A DNA stretch of 64,000 nucleotides from RUG13409 sp045546135. Lineage in GTDB: Bacteria; Bacillota; Clostridia; Peptostreptococcales; Anaerovoracaceae. The notes under the pieces are model-generated. The model did no database searches, was not told where the DNA came from, and worked only from the letters and a program-made list of their open reading frames with translations. Positions 9,139-17,841 of the stretch are shown here, one piece after another. Position 1 is the stretch's first letter, and each line of letters starts with the position of its first letter. The stretch is from NCBI GenBank assembly GCA_045546135.1, contig JAZQCD010000025.1, positions 13,542-77,541 on the forward strand, in the 5' to 3' direction. A program made the position numbers and the translations under genes.

Positions 9139-9165
9139 TTTATCGGTTTATCGTCTATAGCCTGA

Positions 9166-9181
9166 CGTTTCACGTGAAACA
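9166..9181. promoter_or_regulatory. parS site 4
   Basis: CGTTTCACGTGAAACA has one mismatch at the outermost base. This site lies 37 bp from the end of rsmG. Confidence 0.93.
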
Positions 9182-9218
9182 TTTAGATGACAGACTTATA
9201 TAAATCACATCCTTATAT

Positions 9219-9869
9219 TTATTTCAGAGGATCCTTGGAAGGCAGTCCTGCTTTTCTCGGAAATTTAGGCGGTGTTGTTTTGATCTTTTTTACTATAACA
9301 AAGAGGTGTCCGCTGCCTTCTATACTGTCCGTAACTATATCTTCTATTTCTCCTCCAAGTATGGAAATAGCCTTCTTTGCAGCTTCTATCTCCTCTCTTG
9401 CATCTTCTGTCTTGTATGCAATAAAGTAGCCGTCCTTCTTTACAAAAGGAAGGCAATACTCAGACAGGGTCGACATATTTGCAACGGCTCTTGATACTAC
9501 AGCATCGAAGGTCTCTCTGTATGCCGGCCACTTGGCCATATCTTCTGCTCTCATATTGAGCACATCTACATTATCAAGATGAAACTTTTCTGCTGCAGCT
9601 GATACGACTTTGAGCTTTTTTGCTACGCTGTCAAGAAGATAAAACTCTTTGTCAGGGCAGGCAATAGCAAGAGGAAGGCCCGGGAATCCTCCGCCGGTGC
9701 CAAGGTCTAATATCCTCTTTCCTTTCATGAACTGGGGGATATTCATCACCTCAAGAGAGTCCCTTATATTCTTTTCATAGAATTCATTCGGGTCTCTAAT
9801 GGCAGTGACGTTTATCTTCTCGTTCCACTCTAAGATGTATTCAGTTAGCTTTTTGTATATCTCTTCCAT
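9219..9869 (-). CDS. rsmG: 16S rRNA (guanine-527-N7)-methyltransferase RsmG
   Basis: RsmG methylates G527 in the 16S 530 loop using S-adenosylmethionine. The 216 aa protein has the SAM-binding motif LDLGTGGGFPGLPLAI near 70-86 and the family signature VVSRAVANMSTLSEYCLP near 125-142. It lies 12 bp after mnmG and ends the mnmE-mnmG-rsmG run, directly before the parS cluster. Confidence 0.95.
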   Translation of the reverse strand: MEEIYKKLTEYILEWNEKINVTAIRDPNEFYEKNIRDSLEVMNIPQFMKGKRILDLGTGGGFPGLPLAIACPDKEFYLLDSVAKKLKVVSAAAEKFHLDNVDVLNMRAEDMAKWPAYRETFDAVVSRAVANMSTLSEYCLPFVKKDGYFIAYKTEDAREEIEAAKKAISILGGEIEDIVTDSIEGSGHLFVIVKKIKTTPPKFPRKAGLPSKDPLK

Positions 9870-9881
9870 TTTTAACCATCA

Positions 9882-11762
9882 CTAAGATTCTCTCTTGATC
9901 TTCTCAAGCCATACTAAAAGCACGTTTATATCTGCTGGAGAAACTCCTGATATCCTGGATGCCTGCCCTACAGATACAGGCTTTATGGCAGCAAGCTTTT
10001 CCTTAGCTTCATTTCTAAGACCATCCATTGACATGTAGTCAAGGTCTTCGGGAAGCGCCTTGGTCTCAAGATGCTTGAACCTTTCTATCTGAGCAAGCTG
10101 CTTATCTATATATCCTTTGTACTTGATGCTCACCTCTACCTTTGTCCTTACGTGATACGAAAGCTTAGGTCTCCCCGGATCTATCTCTTCTGTATTGTCA
10201 TAAGTAAACTCCGGCCTTTTAAGAAGTTCTGCAAGAGAAAGCCCGTTGTCAAGTTTCGTTCCGCTGATCCTCTCAACAAACTCATTTGCCTCTGACGGTA
10301 CTACTCTTACTGCTTCAAGCCTTGCCATCTCGTCTTCCATTGCTTTCTTGTCTGCAAGGAACTTCTCATACCTTTCATCTGATACAAGTCCAAGGTCTCT
10401 TCCTTTTTGAGTAAGCCTGAGATCAGCATTATCCTGTCTTAGGACAAGTCTGTATTCGGCTCTTGATGTCATCATCCTGTAGGGTTCATTGGTCCCCTTT
10501 GTTATGAGGTCGTCAAGAAGTACTCCTATATAACTTTCGGATCTGTCAAGGATAAAGGGTTCTTTTCCGTCTATCCAAAGACTTGCATTTATGCCTGCCA
10601 TGAGTCCTTGAGCAGCTGCTTCCTCATAACCTGATGATCCGTTGAACTGTCCTGCGCAAAAGAGTCCCGGGAATGACCTATGCATGAGGCTTAGTTTAAG
10701 ATCCAGTGGATCTATACAGTCGTACTCTATGGCATAGGCAGATCTTACTATCTGAGCATTTTCAAGGCCCGGTATAGTTCTGTAAAATTTTTCCTGTACA
10801 TCTTCAGGAAGGGATGAACTCATTCCCTGAAGATACATTTCCTCAGTAGACCTTCCTTCCGGTTCTACAAAGAGCTGGTGTCTCTTTTTGTCAGGAAATC
10901 TTTCAAGTTTGCTTTCTATAGACGGGCAGTACCTTGGTCCTACTCCCTCGATGAGTCCGCCAAACAGAGATGACCTTGAAAAATTATCTCTTATTATCTT
11001 GTGAGTCTCTTCGTTCGTATATGTGAGCCAGCATGGTACCTGATCCGTTTCTACCTTTTCATTTAGGAATGAGAAAGGTACAGGAACTTCGTCTCCCAGC
11101 TGCACTTCCATCTTTGAATAGTCAATAGACGATGAAAGGACTCTTGCAGGTGTCCCTGTCTTAAATCTTCTTGTCTTAAGTCCCCTTTTATGAAGAGCCT
11201 CTGACAATTCAACTGAAGGAGACAGTCCGTTAGGACCGCTGGAAAATCCAGTATCTCCTATGAAAATCTTTCCTCCAAGGAAGGTGCCTGTAGCTATGAT
11301 CACAGCTTTGCATCCACAGTAGGCTCCGGTCTTAAGGATAACTCCCTTGACGCCGCCTTCCATGTCCATATCTATATCTATGACTTCGCCCTGTCTTAAG
11401 AGAAGGTTCTCCTGCTTTTCAAGTGTCCTCTTCATCTCTTCATGATAGCGCCTCTTGTCTGCCTGCGCCCTTAGAGAATGTACTGCAGGACCTTTTGACC
11501 TATTGAGCATCTTGCTCTGTATAAAGGTCTTATCTATGCAAAGGCCCATTTCTCCTCCGAGAGCATCTATCTCTCTTACGAGATGTCCCTTTCCTGTTCC
11601 TCCTATGGCAGGGTTGCAGAACATATTTGCTACTGCTTCAAGGTTTATGGATAAAAGCAAAGTCTTCTTTCCCATCCTCGCTGCAGCAAGACCTGCTTCG
11701 CATCCTGCATGGCCTGCTCCTATGACTACGATGTCATAACTGTCAAGATATTTTATCTCCAT
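9882..11762 (-). CDS. mnmG: tRNA uridine-34 carboxymethylaminomethyl modification enzyme MnmG (GidA)
   Basis: With MnmE this FAD enzyme installs the cmnm5 group on wobble U34. The 626 aa protein has an N-terminal dinucleotide fold (VVIGAGHAGCEAGLAAARMG at about 12-31), the GTFLGG motif, the conserved AQFNGSSGYEEAAAQGLMAG and a C-terminal helical MnmE/tRNA-binding domain ending RISGVSPADINVLLVWL. It starts 1 bp after mnmE. Confidence 0.97.
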   Translation of the reverse strand: MEIKYLDSYDIVVIGAGHAGCEAGLAAARMGKKTLLLSINLEAVANMFCNPAIGGTGKGHLVREIDALGGEMGLCIDKTFIQSKMLNRSKGPAVHSLRAQADKRRYHEEMKRTLEKQENLLLRQGEVIDIDMDMEGGVKGVILKTGAYCGCKAVIIATGTFLGGKIFIGDTGFSSGPNGLSPSVELSEALHKRGLKTRRFKTGTPARVLSSSIDYSKMEVQLGDEVPVPFSFLNEKVETDQVPCWLTYTNEETHKIIRDNFSRSSLFGGLIEGVGPRYCPSIESKLERFPDKKRHQLFVEPEGRSTEEMYLQGMSSSLPEDVQEKFYRTIPGLENAQIVRSAYAIEYDCIDPLDLKLSLMHRSFPGLFCAGQFNGSSGYEEAAAQGLMAGINASLWIDGKEPFILDRSESYIGVLLDDLITKGTNEPYRMMTSRAEYRLVLRQDNADLRLTQKGRDLGLVSDERYEKFLADKKAMEDEMARLEAVRVVPSEANEFVERISGTKLDNGLSLAELLKRPEFTYDNTEEIDPGRPKLSYHVRTKVEVSIKYKGYIDKQLAQIERFKHLETKALPEDLDYMSMDGLRNEAKEKLAAIKPVSVGQASRISGVSPADINVLLVWLEKIKRES

Positions 11763-11763
11763 C

Positions 11764-13110
11764 CTATTTACCTAAACAAAATCTTGAGAACACTTCATCG
11801 ATGACCTGATCGCTCGCTGTTTCTCCTATTATCTCGCCAAGATAATCAAACGCTGCCTTTACATTCACCTCGATAAAATCCATAGCCTCCATTGAATCTA
11901 TCATATGAAGAGCTTCCTTTATCTCAGAAAGCGCTTTTTTTATGAGGTCTGCATGACGTATGTTCGTGATCATCACATCGTCATTTCTTCTGACTTTTCC
12001 GCCGTTAACGAATTTTTCTATAGCGTCCTCGATCTTTTCTATACCTGTTCTTTCGACCATAGAAACTTCGATGCCGTCTTCATTTAATACTATGCCTTTG
12101 TCAGCTTTGTTAAGAAGAGTTATGCAGGGCTTATCCTTTGACATTTCAAGAAGCTCTTTGTCTTCATCAGAAAGCTGGCTGCTTCCGTCAAGTACAAGTA
12201 TCAAAAGGTCTGCTTTATTGAAAGCATCCTTGCTTCTTTCTATACCTATGCTTTCAACTATATCTTCTGATTCGTGGATGCCTGCAGTATCGATAAATGA
12301 GATAGGTATACCTCTTATGGATGCTGTCTCTTCTATGGTGTCTCTTGTGGTTCCTGGAACAGAAGTGACTATGCTTCTGTCTTCCTTTAAAAATATATTC
12401 ATAAGAGACGACTTACCTACGTTAGGTTTACCTACTATAGCTACCTTTAGTCCTTCTCTTATTATTCTTCCTTCATCGCTTGAAGCGCTTAATTTCAATA
12501 GTTCATCGTATATCGGCGATAGATCGTTTTTGAACTTTTCATATGTAAGGACTTCTATGTCCTCATCAGGGTAATCCATGTTCACTGTTATGGAAACGAG
12601 TATATCCAATATCTCTTTTCTTATCTCTCTTACCCTTTTTGATACGCTTCCTTCAAGTTGGTCTACAGCCGTTTCATAGCTTCTTCCTGTTTTTGCTTTT
12701 ATAAGGTCTATGACAGCTTCTGCCTGAGAGAGATCTATCTTTCCTGAGATGAAAGCTCTTTTTGTAAACTCTCCTCTATCTGCAAGTATGGCTCCCATTT
12801 CAAGAAGCAAGGATAATATATTCTTTACAGATATATTTCCTCCATGGCACTGTATCTCTGCAACGTCTTCTCCTGTATATGTATATGGTCCTTTCATGAA
12901 AACTGCGAGAGCTTCGTCTATTACTTCTCCGCTTTGCTTTTTGACTATCCCGTAATACATATGCCTTGGTTCAAAGTCTATAGCTTCGCCTTTTTTGTTA
13001 AAGAAGACTTTTTTAAGTATTTCAAGAGAATCAGGACCTGACATCCTGACTATACCTATACCTGCTTCGCCGTATGCAGTTGAGATCGCTGCTATTGTTG
13101 TATTTTCCAT
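11764..13110 (-). CDS. mnmE: tRNA modification GTPase MnmE (TrmE)
   Basis: This is a K+-activated GTPase partner of MnmG. The 448 aa protein has an N-terminal folate-binding domain opening MENTTIAAISTAYGEAGIGI, a central helical domain with the inserted G domain (GKPNVGKSSLMN near 225, DTAGI near 270, LNKADK near 335) and the diagnostic C-terminus FCLGK. The start is certain from conservation, yet no Shine-Dalgarno precedes it: a terminator hairpin and its T run occupy the 29 nt directly upstream. Confidence 0.96.
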   Translation of the reverse strand: MENTTIAAISTAYGEAGIGIVRMSGPDSLEILKKVFFNKKGEAIDFEPRHMYYGIVKKQSGEVIDEALAVFMKGPYTYTGEDVAEIQCHGGNISVKNILSLLLEMGAILADRGEFTKRAFISGKIDLSQAEAVIDLIKAKTGRSYETAVDQLEGSVSKRVREIRKEILDILVSITVNMDYPDEDIEVLTYEKFKNDLSPIYDELLKLSASSDEGRIIREGLKVAIVGKPNVGKSSLMNIFLKEDRSIVTSVPGTTRDTIEETASIRGIPISFIDTAGIHESEDIVESIGIERSKDAFNKADLLILVLDGSSQLSDEDKELLEMSKDKPCITLLNKADKGIVLNEDGIEVSMVERTGIEKIEDAIEKFVNGGKVRRNDDVMITNIRHADLIKKALSEIKEALHMIDSMEAMDFIEVNVKAAFDYLGEIIGETASDQVIDEVFSRFCLGK

Positions 13111-13139
13111 AAAACAAAAGGCCGCTTTTAAAGGCGGCC
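13111..13139 (-). terminator. Terminator-like hairpin abutting the mnmE start
   Basis: Read leftward, GGCCGCC and GCGGCC form a strong stem followed by TTTTGTTTT, which ends directly at the mnmE ATG. It lies 8 bp after the jag stop and should terminate or attenuate transcription between jag and mnmE. Confidence 0.8.
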
Positions 13140-13147
13140 AAAATATC

Positions 13148-13990
13148 TTACTTTTTAAGTTCTATAACGACTCTTCTGTAAGGTTCGTCGCCCTCACTTC
13201 TTGTTGTGATGCCGTTTACTCCGTGAAGAGAAGAATGGATCACTTTTCTCTCATAAGGATTCATAGGCTCGAGCCTTGCGCTCTTTCCTGTCTTAAGTAC
13301 CTTCTGAGCAAGTCTTGTTGCAAGATTTTCAAGGGTCGCTTCTCTCTTTGCTCTATATCCTTCAGCATCGAGTATAACTCTTATGTACTCATCTTCGCTC
13401 TTGTTTACAACGAGACTTGTAAGATATTGAAGTGCATCCAGTGTCTGTCCTCTCTTTCCGATGACTGTACCTGTATCCTTTCCTTCAACATCTATATAGA
13501 CGCTTTCTTCGTTTACTTCTACAGAAACTGTGACATCAAGTCCCATCTCGTTAAAGGTCTTTTCAAGGAATTCCTTTGCAGGGTGCTCCTCTACCTTTTT
13601 GAGATCAGTCGGCTTTTCGCTTATATTGGCATGATTGATCTCAACTTTAATATTATCCTTTGGTTGAGAGGACTTCTTTTTCTTGTTTTTGTTCTTTTTC
13701 TTTTTTTCCTGTACAGGAGCTTGTTCTAAAGTCTCTTCCTTTACTGCTTTTTCAACAGTCTTTTCAGGAGTCTTTTTTTCTTCCTTTTGTACAGGTTTTG
13801 CTTCCTGTTTCTTTTCTTTCTTTATTTCCTCAACTCTTACCTTAGCAAGTTTAGAACCTATACCGAAGAAACCCTTGCTGGGTTGCTCAAGTACAGTAAC
13901 TGTTACCTGGTCTTTGGTAAGTTTGAGTTCCTGAAGGGCAAGCTCGACTGCTGCATCGATGCTGTCGCCCCATTTTTCAGAATATCTCAT
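13148..13990 (-). CDS. jag: Jag/KhpB-type RNA-binding protein (Jag_N-KH-R3H)
   Basis: The 280 aa protein has a Jag N-terminal domain (SIDAAVELALQEL and PSKGFFGIGSKLAKV at about 1-52), then a charged low-complexity linker of about 85 residues rich in Lys, Glu, Pro and Val. A type II KH domain follows with GTVIGKRGQTLDALQYLTSL near 178-197, then an R3H domain (RLEPMNPYERKVIH near 243-256). Jag/KhpB partners bind RNA and affect cell elongation. It follows yidC in the usual order. Confidence 0.94.
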   Translation of the reverse strand: MRYSEKWGDSIDAAVELALQELKLTKDQVTVTVLEQPSKGFFGIGSKLAKVRVEEIKKEKKQEAKPVQKEEKKTPEKTVEKAVKEETLEQAPVQEKKKKNKNKKKKSSQPKDNIKVEINHANISEKPTDLKKVEEHPAKEFLEKTFNEMGLDVTVSVEVNEESVYIDVEGKDTGTVIGKRGQTLDALQYLTSLVVNKSEDEYIRVILDAEGYRAKREATLENLATRLAQKVLKTGKSARLEPMNPYERKVIHSSLHGVNGITTRSEGDEPYRRVVIELKK

Positions 13991-14009
13991 TTACTGTGCT
14001 TCCTCCAAT

Positions 14010-14705
14010 TTACTTTCTCTTCCTGTTAAGTCTTTTCTGTACTTCTTCTTCTATTTCTCTTTCCTGATCTCTCTTTTTCTTTTTCTGATTGAAATAGAAA
14101 GTCTGGATCATTGTAAAGAAGTTACCGACTGCCCAATAAAGAGCAAGTCCTGCAGGGAATGATCTTCCGAAGAGGAATATCATTACAGGGAAGAAATACT
14201 TCATTGCTGCCATAGATCCTGATGGATCTGCAGTCTGCGCAGAAGAAAAGTAAGTAGTGATACCTGCTAAAAGAGGAAGTATCCAGCTGTCCGGCTGGCT
14301 CAGATCAGGTACCCACAGGAAAGATTCATGAACAGCAGTGATCATCTCTTGTGCTGTCATGTATGTAAGTGGATTCCTGAGAAGAGCAAACAGTCCTAAA
14401 ATGATAGGAAGCTGAATGACCATGGGAAGGCATCCTGCAAGAGGACTGACTCCTGCATCCTGATACACTTCGTTGAGCTTCTCATTCATAGTGTTTCTGT
14501 CAGCTGCATATTTTGTCTGGATATCTTTGATCTTTGGCTGAAGATCAGCCACAGCAGCAGTGTATTTATTCTGTCTGTTGTAGAGTGGAAGCAGACATAA
14601 TCTTACTAAAAAAGTAAGTATGATAACGGAAAGTCCATAGTTATTTACAAGGCTGTAAATAAAGGACATGACATATCCTATTATCTTCGCTAAAAAACCG
14701 CCCAT
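14010..14705 (-). CDS. yidC: Membrane protein insertase YidC/OxaA
   Basis: It inserts proteins into the membrane alone or with Sec. At 231 aa it is a short clostridial form. Hydrophobic segments lie near 5-45, 90-115, 155-170 and 180-205, and the conserved hydrophilic-groove arginine is Arg35 (LTFLVRLCLLPL). The hairpin KYTAAVADLQPKIKDIQTKY marks the coiled coil C1 region. No lipoprotein signal peptide is seen. A GGAGG sequence precedes the ATG. It is flanked by yidD and jag. Confidence 0.94.
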   Translation of the reverse strand: MGGFLAKIIGYVMSFIYSLVNNYGLSVIILTFLVRLCLLPLYNRQNKYTAAVADLQPKIKDIQTKYAADRNTMNEKLNEVYQDAGVSPLAGCLPMVIQLPIILGLFALLRNPLTYMTAQEMITAVHESFLWVPDLSQPDSWILPLLAGITTYFSSAQTADPSGSMAAMKYFFPVMIFLFGRSFPAGLALYWAVGNFFTMIQTFYFNQKKKKRDQEREIEEEVQKRLNRKRK

Positions 14706-14719
14706 TTAACCTCCTGATC

Positions 14720-14929
14720 CTATGGTACAGGATCAAATCCACCCGAATTTCCCGGATGACATCTTAGTAATCTCTTTACAGCAAGCACACCGCCTTTTAA
14801 AGCTCCGTATTTCTGGATAGCTTCAATTGCATAAGCAGAGCAGGTAGGAATGAACCTGCAGCAGCTCGGAAAACGAGGAGATATATACATTTGATAGAAT
14901 TTTATAAAGAAGATCAAAATGTATTTCAT
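14720..14929 (-). CDS. yidD: Membrane protein insertion efficiency factor YidD
   Basis: The protein is 69 aa with an amphipathic N-terminal helix (IFFIKFYQMYISP) and the family core CCRFIPTCSAYAIEAIQKYG followed by RLLRCHPGNSGGFDPVP. Its start overlaps the rnpA stop (ATGA), implying coupled translation. It assists YidC-dependent insertion. Confidence 0.95.
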   Translation of the reverse strand: MKYILIFFIKFYQMYISPRFPSCCRFIPTCSAYAIEAIQKYGALKGGVLAVKRLLRCHPGNSGGFDPVP

Positions 14930-15264
14930 ATTACACCCGCTTTCACCATTGCGGCTTCAATATTTTCTTTCACATCCGCACACTTCGAATCATTGATCGG
15001 CTGTCTTGCTATAAATAAAAAATCGATCCCGGTAGGAATATCTCTTTCTTTTTCTATCAAACGGTAGGATTCTCTTAAAAGTCTTGCAGCTCTGTGTCTT
15101 TTGACACTGTTGCCGATTTTTTTGCTCGCTAAAAAAGCCTTCCGGTTATGATCCAGTCCATTTTTCAGATATACGATTACTGCATATCTGCTGCCAATAG
15201 ATCTGCCTTTTTTCCGGAGTTTATCAAAGTCTTTTTTATTTCTGAGAACATCGATCCTTTTCAT
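14926..15264 (-). CDS. rnpA: Ribonuclease P protein component
   Basis: This is the protein subunit that helps RNase P bind pre-tRNA leaders. The 112 aa protein carries the central RNA-binding signature KKIGNSVKRHRAARLLRESY near 66-85 and the N-terminal KNKKDF-type segment (LRNKKDFDKLRKKG). It sits in the order rpmH-rnpA-yidD, and its last codons overlap the yidD start. Confidence 0.95.
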   Translation of the reverse strand: MKRIDVLRNKKDFDKLRKKGRSIGSRYAVIVYLKNGLDHNRKAFLASKKIGNSVKRHRAARLLRESYRLIEKERDIPTGIDFLFIARQPINDSKCADVKENIEAAMVKAGVI

Positions 15265-15312
15265 AAAAGATCACCGTCTAATATTAAAAAGGACTCGCAT
15301 TGCTGCGGCCTT

Positions 15313-15456
15313 TTATGCGCTAAGAGACTTTCTACCCTTCTGTCTTCTTCTCTTAAGAACGTTTCTGCCGTTCTTTGTAGCCATTCTCTTTCTAAAGCCG
15401 TGTTCCTTTGCTCTCTGACCTTTTTTAGGCTGATAGGTCATCTTTCCTTTTGCCAT
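15313..15456 (-). CDS. rpmH: 50S ribosomal protein L34
   Basis: The protein is 47 aa, MAKGKMTYQPKKGQRAKEHG and onward, with the core HGFRKRMATKNGRNVLKRRR that identifies L34. GGAGGCG precedes the ATG. It lies 40 bp after recF and 48 bp before rnpA, all leftward. In B. subtilis rpmH diverges from dnaA across the origin; here it is co-directional and downstream of dnaA-dnaN-recF. Confidence 0.96.
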   Translation of the reverse strand: MAKGKMTYQPKKGQRAKEHGFRKRMATKNGRNVLKRRRQKGRKSLSA

Positions 15457-15496
15457 TTATTTCGCCTCCTTCATATATCCTTTTTTAGGGCATAGC

Positions 15497-16585
15497 TTAG
15501 TAATTATATAGTTCAACTTTTGCGTTGTCAACAAAAAATGATTTTCCTTTAGGAAGTAAAGCTCTGAGCTTTTCATCTATATCTGTTGAGGTTATGAATA
15601 CCTGTATATCCTTCATTGAATCTATGAGATATCTTTGCCTGTTTATATCAAGTTCTGATAGCACGTCATCAAGAAGCAGTACTGCATTCTTTCCTGTTTC
15701 TTTTTTTATAAGGTCTATTTCTGCAAGTTTTAAAGATAAGGATGCAGTCCTTTGCTGTCCTTGGGAACCAAAGGATCTTATATCTATACCGTTGACTTCT
15801 ATTTTTAAGTCATCTTTGTGAGGTCCTATGGATGTATATCCTTTCGCTTTATCCTTTTCGAAGGACTTTTTTAATGCTAATTTATATTCTTCTTTTGTTA
15901 TCCCTCTTTTAAAAGAAGCTTCATATTCTATTTTTAATTCTTCACTTTTTCCTGATATATCGCTGTGTATATCTTTACTTATAGAATAAAGTATATCAAC
16001 AAACTTGAATCTTTCTTCCATTATCCTTATTCCGTATTCAGCAAGGGATTCGTCGAATACATCGAATAAGGAGTGGTCTTCATAATTACCTTTTAAAAGA
16101 TAGTTCCTTTGTTTTAGCACCTTTTTGTAATTACCAAGATCGGAATAATAGATGGGTTTTATCTGGCAAAGTTCTCTGTCTATGAATCTTCTTCTGCTTT
16201 CAGGACCGTCCTTTACTATCCTAAGATCGTCAGGAGAAAACACAACTATGTATATGTTTTCAAGAAGGTCTGCAGTCCTTTGGAGCTTAACTCCGTCTAC
16301 CTTTATTATCTTTCCTTCTTTACTGTAAACTATCTCTATCTCTTTTTCTCTTCCTTCATCATCTATAAATGAAGTAGCTTTAGAAAAGTCAGAACCAAAT
16401 CTTATCATCTCCTGGTCTTTTCCTGTTCTAAAGGATCTTCCAAGACCCATTATAAAAAGAGATTCTATGAGATTGGTTTTTCCTTGAGCATTTTTTCCAA
16501 GTATAATATTAAGCTTAGGGTCAAACTCTAAGCTTAAATCATCATAGTTTCTGAAATTATCAAGTTTAATTTTCTTAAAAAACAT
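15497..16585 (-). CDS. recF: DNA replication and repair protein RecF
   Basis: This SMC-like ATPase loads RecA at gaps through RecOR. The 362 aa protein has the N-terminal IKLDNFRNYDDLSLEF, Walker A GKNAQGKTNLIES near 35-47, the ABC-type signature SFGSQGQQRTASLSLKLAE near 270-288 and Walker B AVLLLDDVLSELD near 300-312. It follows dnaN with a 1-bp overlap. The small S4-domain gene that often lies between dnaN and recF is absent. Confidence 0.96.
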   Translation of the reverse strand: MFFKKIKLDNFRNYDDLSLEFDPKLNIILGKNAQGKTNLIESLFIMGLGRSFRTGKDQEMIRFGSDFSKATSFIDDEGREKEIEIVYSKEGKIIKVDGVKLQRTADLLENIYIVVFSPDDLRIVKDGPESRRRFIDRELCQIKPIYYSDLGNYKKVLKQRNYLLKGNYEDHSLFDVFDESLAEYGIRIMEERFKFVDILYSISKDIHSDISGKSEELKIEYEASFKRGITKEEYKLALKKSFEKDKAKGYTSIGPHKDDLKIEVNGIDIRSFGSQGQQRTASLSLKLAEIDLIKKETGKNAVLLLDDVLSELDINRQRYLIDSMKDIQVFITSTDIDEKLRALLPKGKSFFVDNAKVELYNY

Positions 16586-17697
16586 CAGTTAGCTGATATT
16601 CTTACCGGCAGTACAAGATATGTGAATTCGTTTCCTTCAACAGGTTTGATAAGGCATGAACTTACGCTAGATCCCATTTCAAATACTAATTCTTCATCAC
16701 TTATGGCTTTAAGGACGTCTATGAGATATTTTGAATTGAATCCTATGAGAAGATCGTCACCTGTAACTTCTGCTCCTACTCTTTCGTTTACGTTTCCTTC
16801 TTCGGATCTTGATTCAATGTCTAGTACATCTTTTGATACATTTATCTTTATTAGGTTGTTCTTTCCTTCTTTTGCAAAGAGAGAAGCTCTTTCTATAGAA
16901 CTGAGCATATCTTCTCTGTTTACAATTACCTTTGTATTGAAGCTTGTAGGAAGGATGTCATTGTATTTGATGAAATCACCTTCAAGAAGTCTTGCTATGA
17001 CTCTTGTATCTTCTGTAAGGAATTCTGCTTTTTTATCTTCAAAAAGAACGGATATTTTATCAGAACCTTCATCTTCATTTAGGATCTTGTATATTTCTCC
17101 AAGTATTGGTGCAGGGATAATGACAGTCTTTTCATTATCAAGAGAGCATTCTTTTCTTACTATAGCCATACGGAAACCGTCAAGAGCTACAGCCTCTATC
17201 ATATCCTTCTTGATATCAAAGAGGCAGCCTGTAAGTATTCCCTTCTTTTCGTCTATACTTGCAGAGAAAACAGTCTTGTTTATAAGGTCTTTGAATTCCT
17301 TTTTATCAAGTTCAAAGAATTCTTTAGAACTTACTCCTCCTACTAAAGGGAATTCTTCTGAAGGAAGAGAAACTATAGAAAAATCAGAACCAAGGCAGTT
17401 AAGGGAAAGTTTTCCGAATTCCTTTTCTGTATCTATATTTATAAGAGAGTTTGGAAGTTTCCTTACTATATCACCTAAGAGTTTTGCATTGACTACCGTA
17501 CTTCCGTCTACAGAATTTTGTACATCAAAACTTGTTTCGATGCTCATATTAAGATCAGAAGATGTAAGTGTTGCTCTTCCGTTTTCTACGTTAATGAGTA
17601 TACCTTTTAGGATAGGAATAGTTGTTCTTACGGAGACTGCCTTACTGCATGTATTGACAGCTCTTAAAAGAGCGGCTTGTGAACATGTGAATCTCAT
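16585..17697 (-). CDS. dnaN: DNA polymerase III sliding clamp (beta subunit)
   Basis: The protein is 370 aa and forms the ring-shaped processivity clamp. The N-terminus MRFTCSQAALLRAVNTCSKA, an internal LLGDIVRKLPN near 88, and the C-terminal YLVLPVRI (the conserved PMR/PVR end that lines the partner-binding pocket) are visible. It lies 144 bp after dnaA; that gap contains a DnaA-box cluster. Confidence 0.96.
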   Translation of the reverse strand: MRFTCSQAALLRAVNTCSKAVSVRTTIPILKGILINVENGRATLTSSDLNMSIETSFDVQNSVDGSTVVNAKLLGDIVRKLPNSLINIDTEKEFGKLSLNCLGSDFSIVSLPSEEFPLVGGVSSKEFFELDKKEFKDLINKTVFSASIDEKKGILTGCLFDIKKDMIEAVALDGFRMAIVRKECSLDNEKTVIIPAPILGEIYKILNEDEGSDKISVLFEDKKAEFLTEDTRVIARLLEGDFIKYNDILPTSFNTKVIVNREDMLSSIERASLFAKEGKNNLIKINVSKDVLDIESRSEEGNVNERVGAEVTGDDLLIGFNSKYLIDVLKAISDEELVFEMGSSVSSCLIKPVEGNEFTYLVLPVRISAN

Positions 17698-17746
17698 TTA
17701 AACACCTCTTTATTATTTAATTTATATGCTGCTGTTGATGATGGTC

Positions 17747-17819
17747 TGTGGAAAATGTGGAAAACCATCAAAAAGCTTTAAAAATCAATAGTTCATCCCT
17801 GTGGAAAAGATGTGGAAAA
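17747..17819. other. oriC subregion: DnaA-box cluster between dnaA and dnaN
   Basis: Four copies of TGTGGAAAA (the reverse of TTTTCCACA, one mismatch from the DnaA box TTATCCACA) lie at 17747-17755, 17756-17764, 17800-17808 and 17811-17819. This downstream cluster, with the one upstream of dnaA, gives the bipartite layout known from B. subtilis. Confidence 0.8.
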
Positions 17820-17841
17820 ATATCAACAGTTTCCACAGTTT

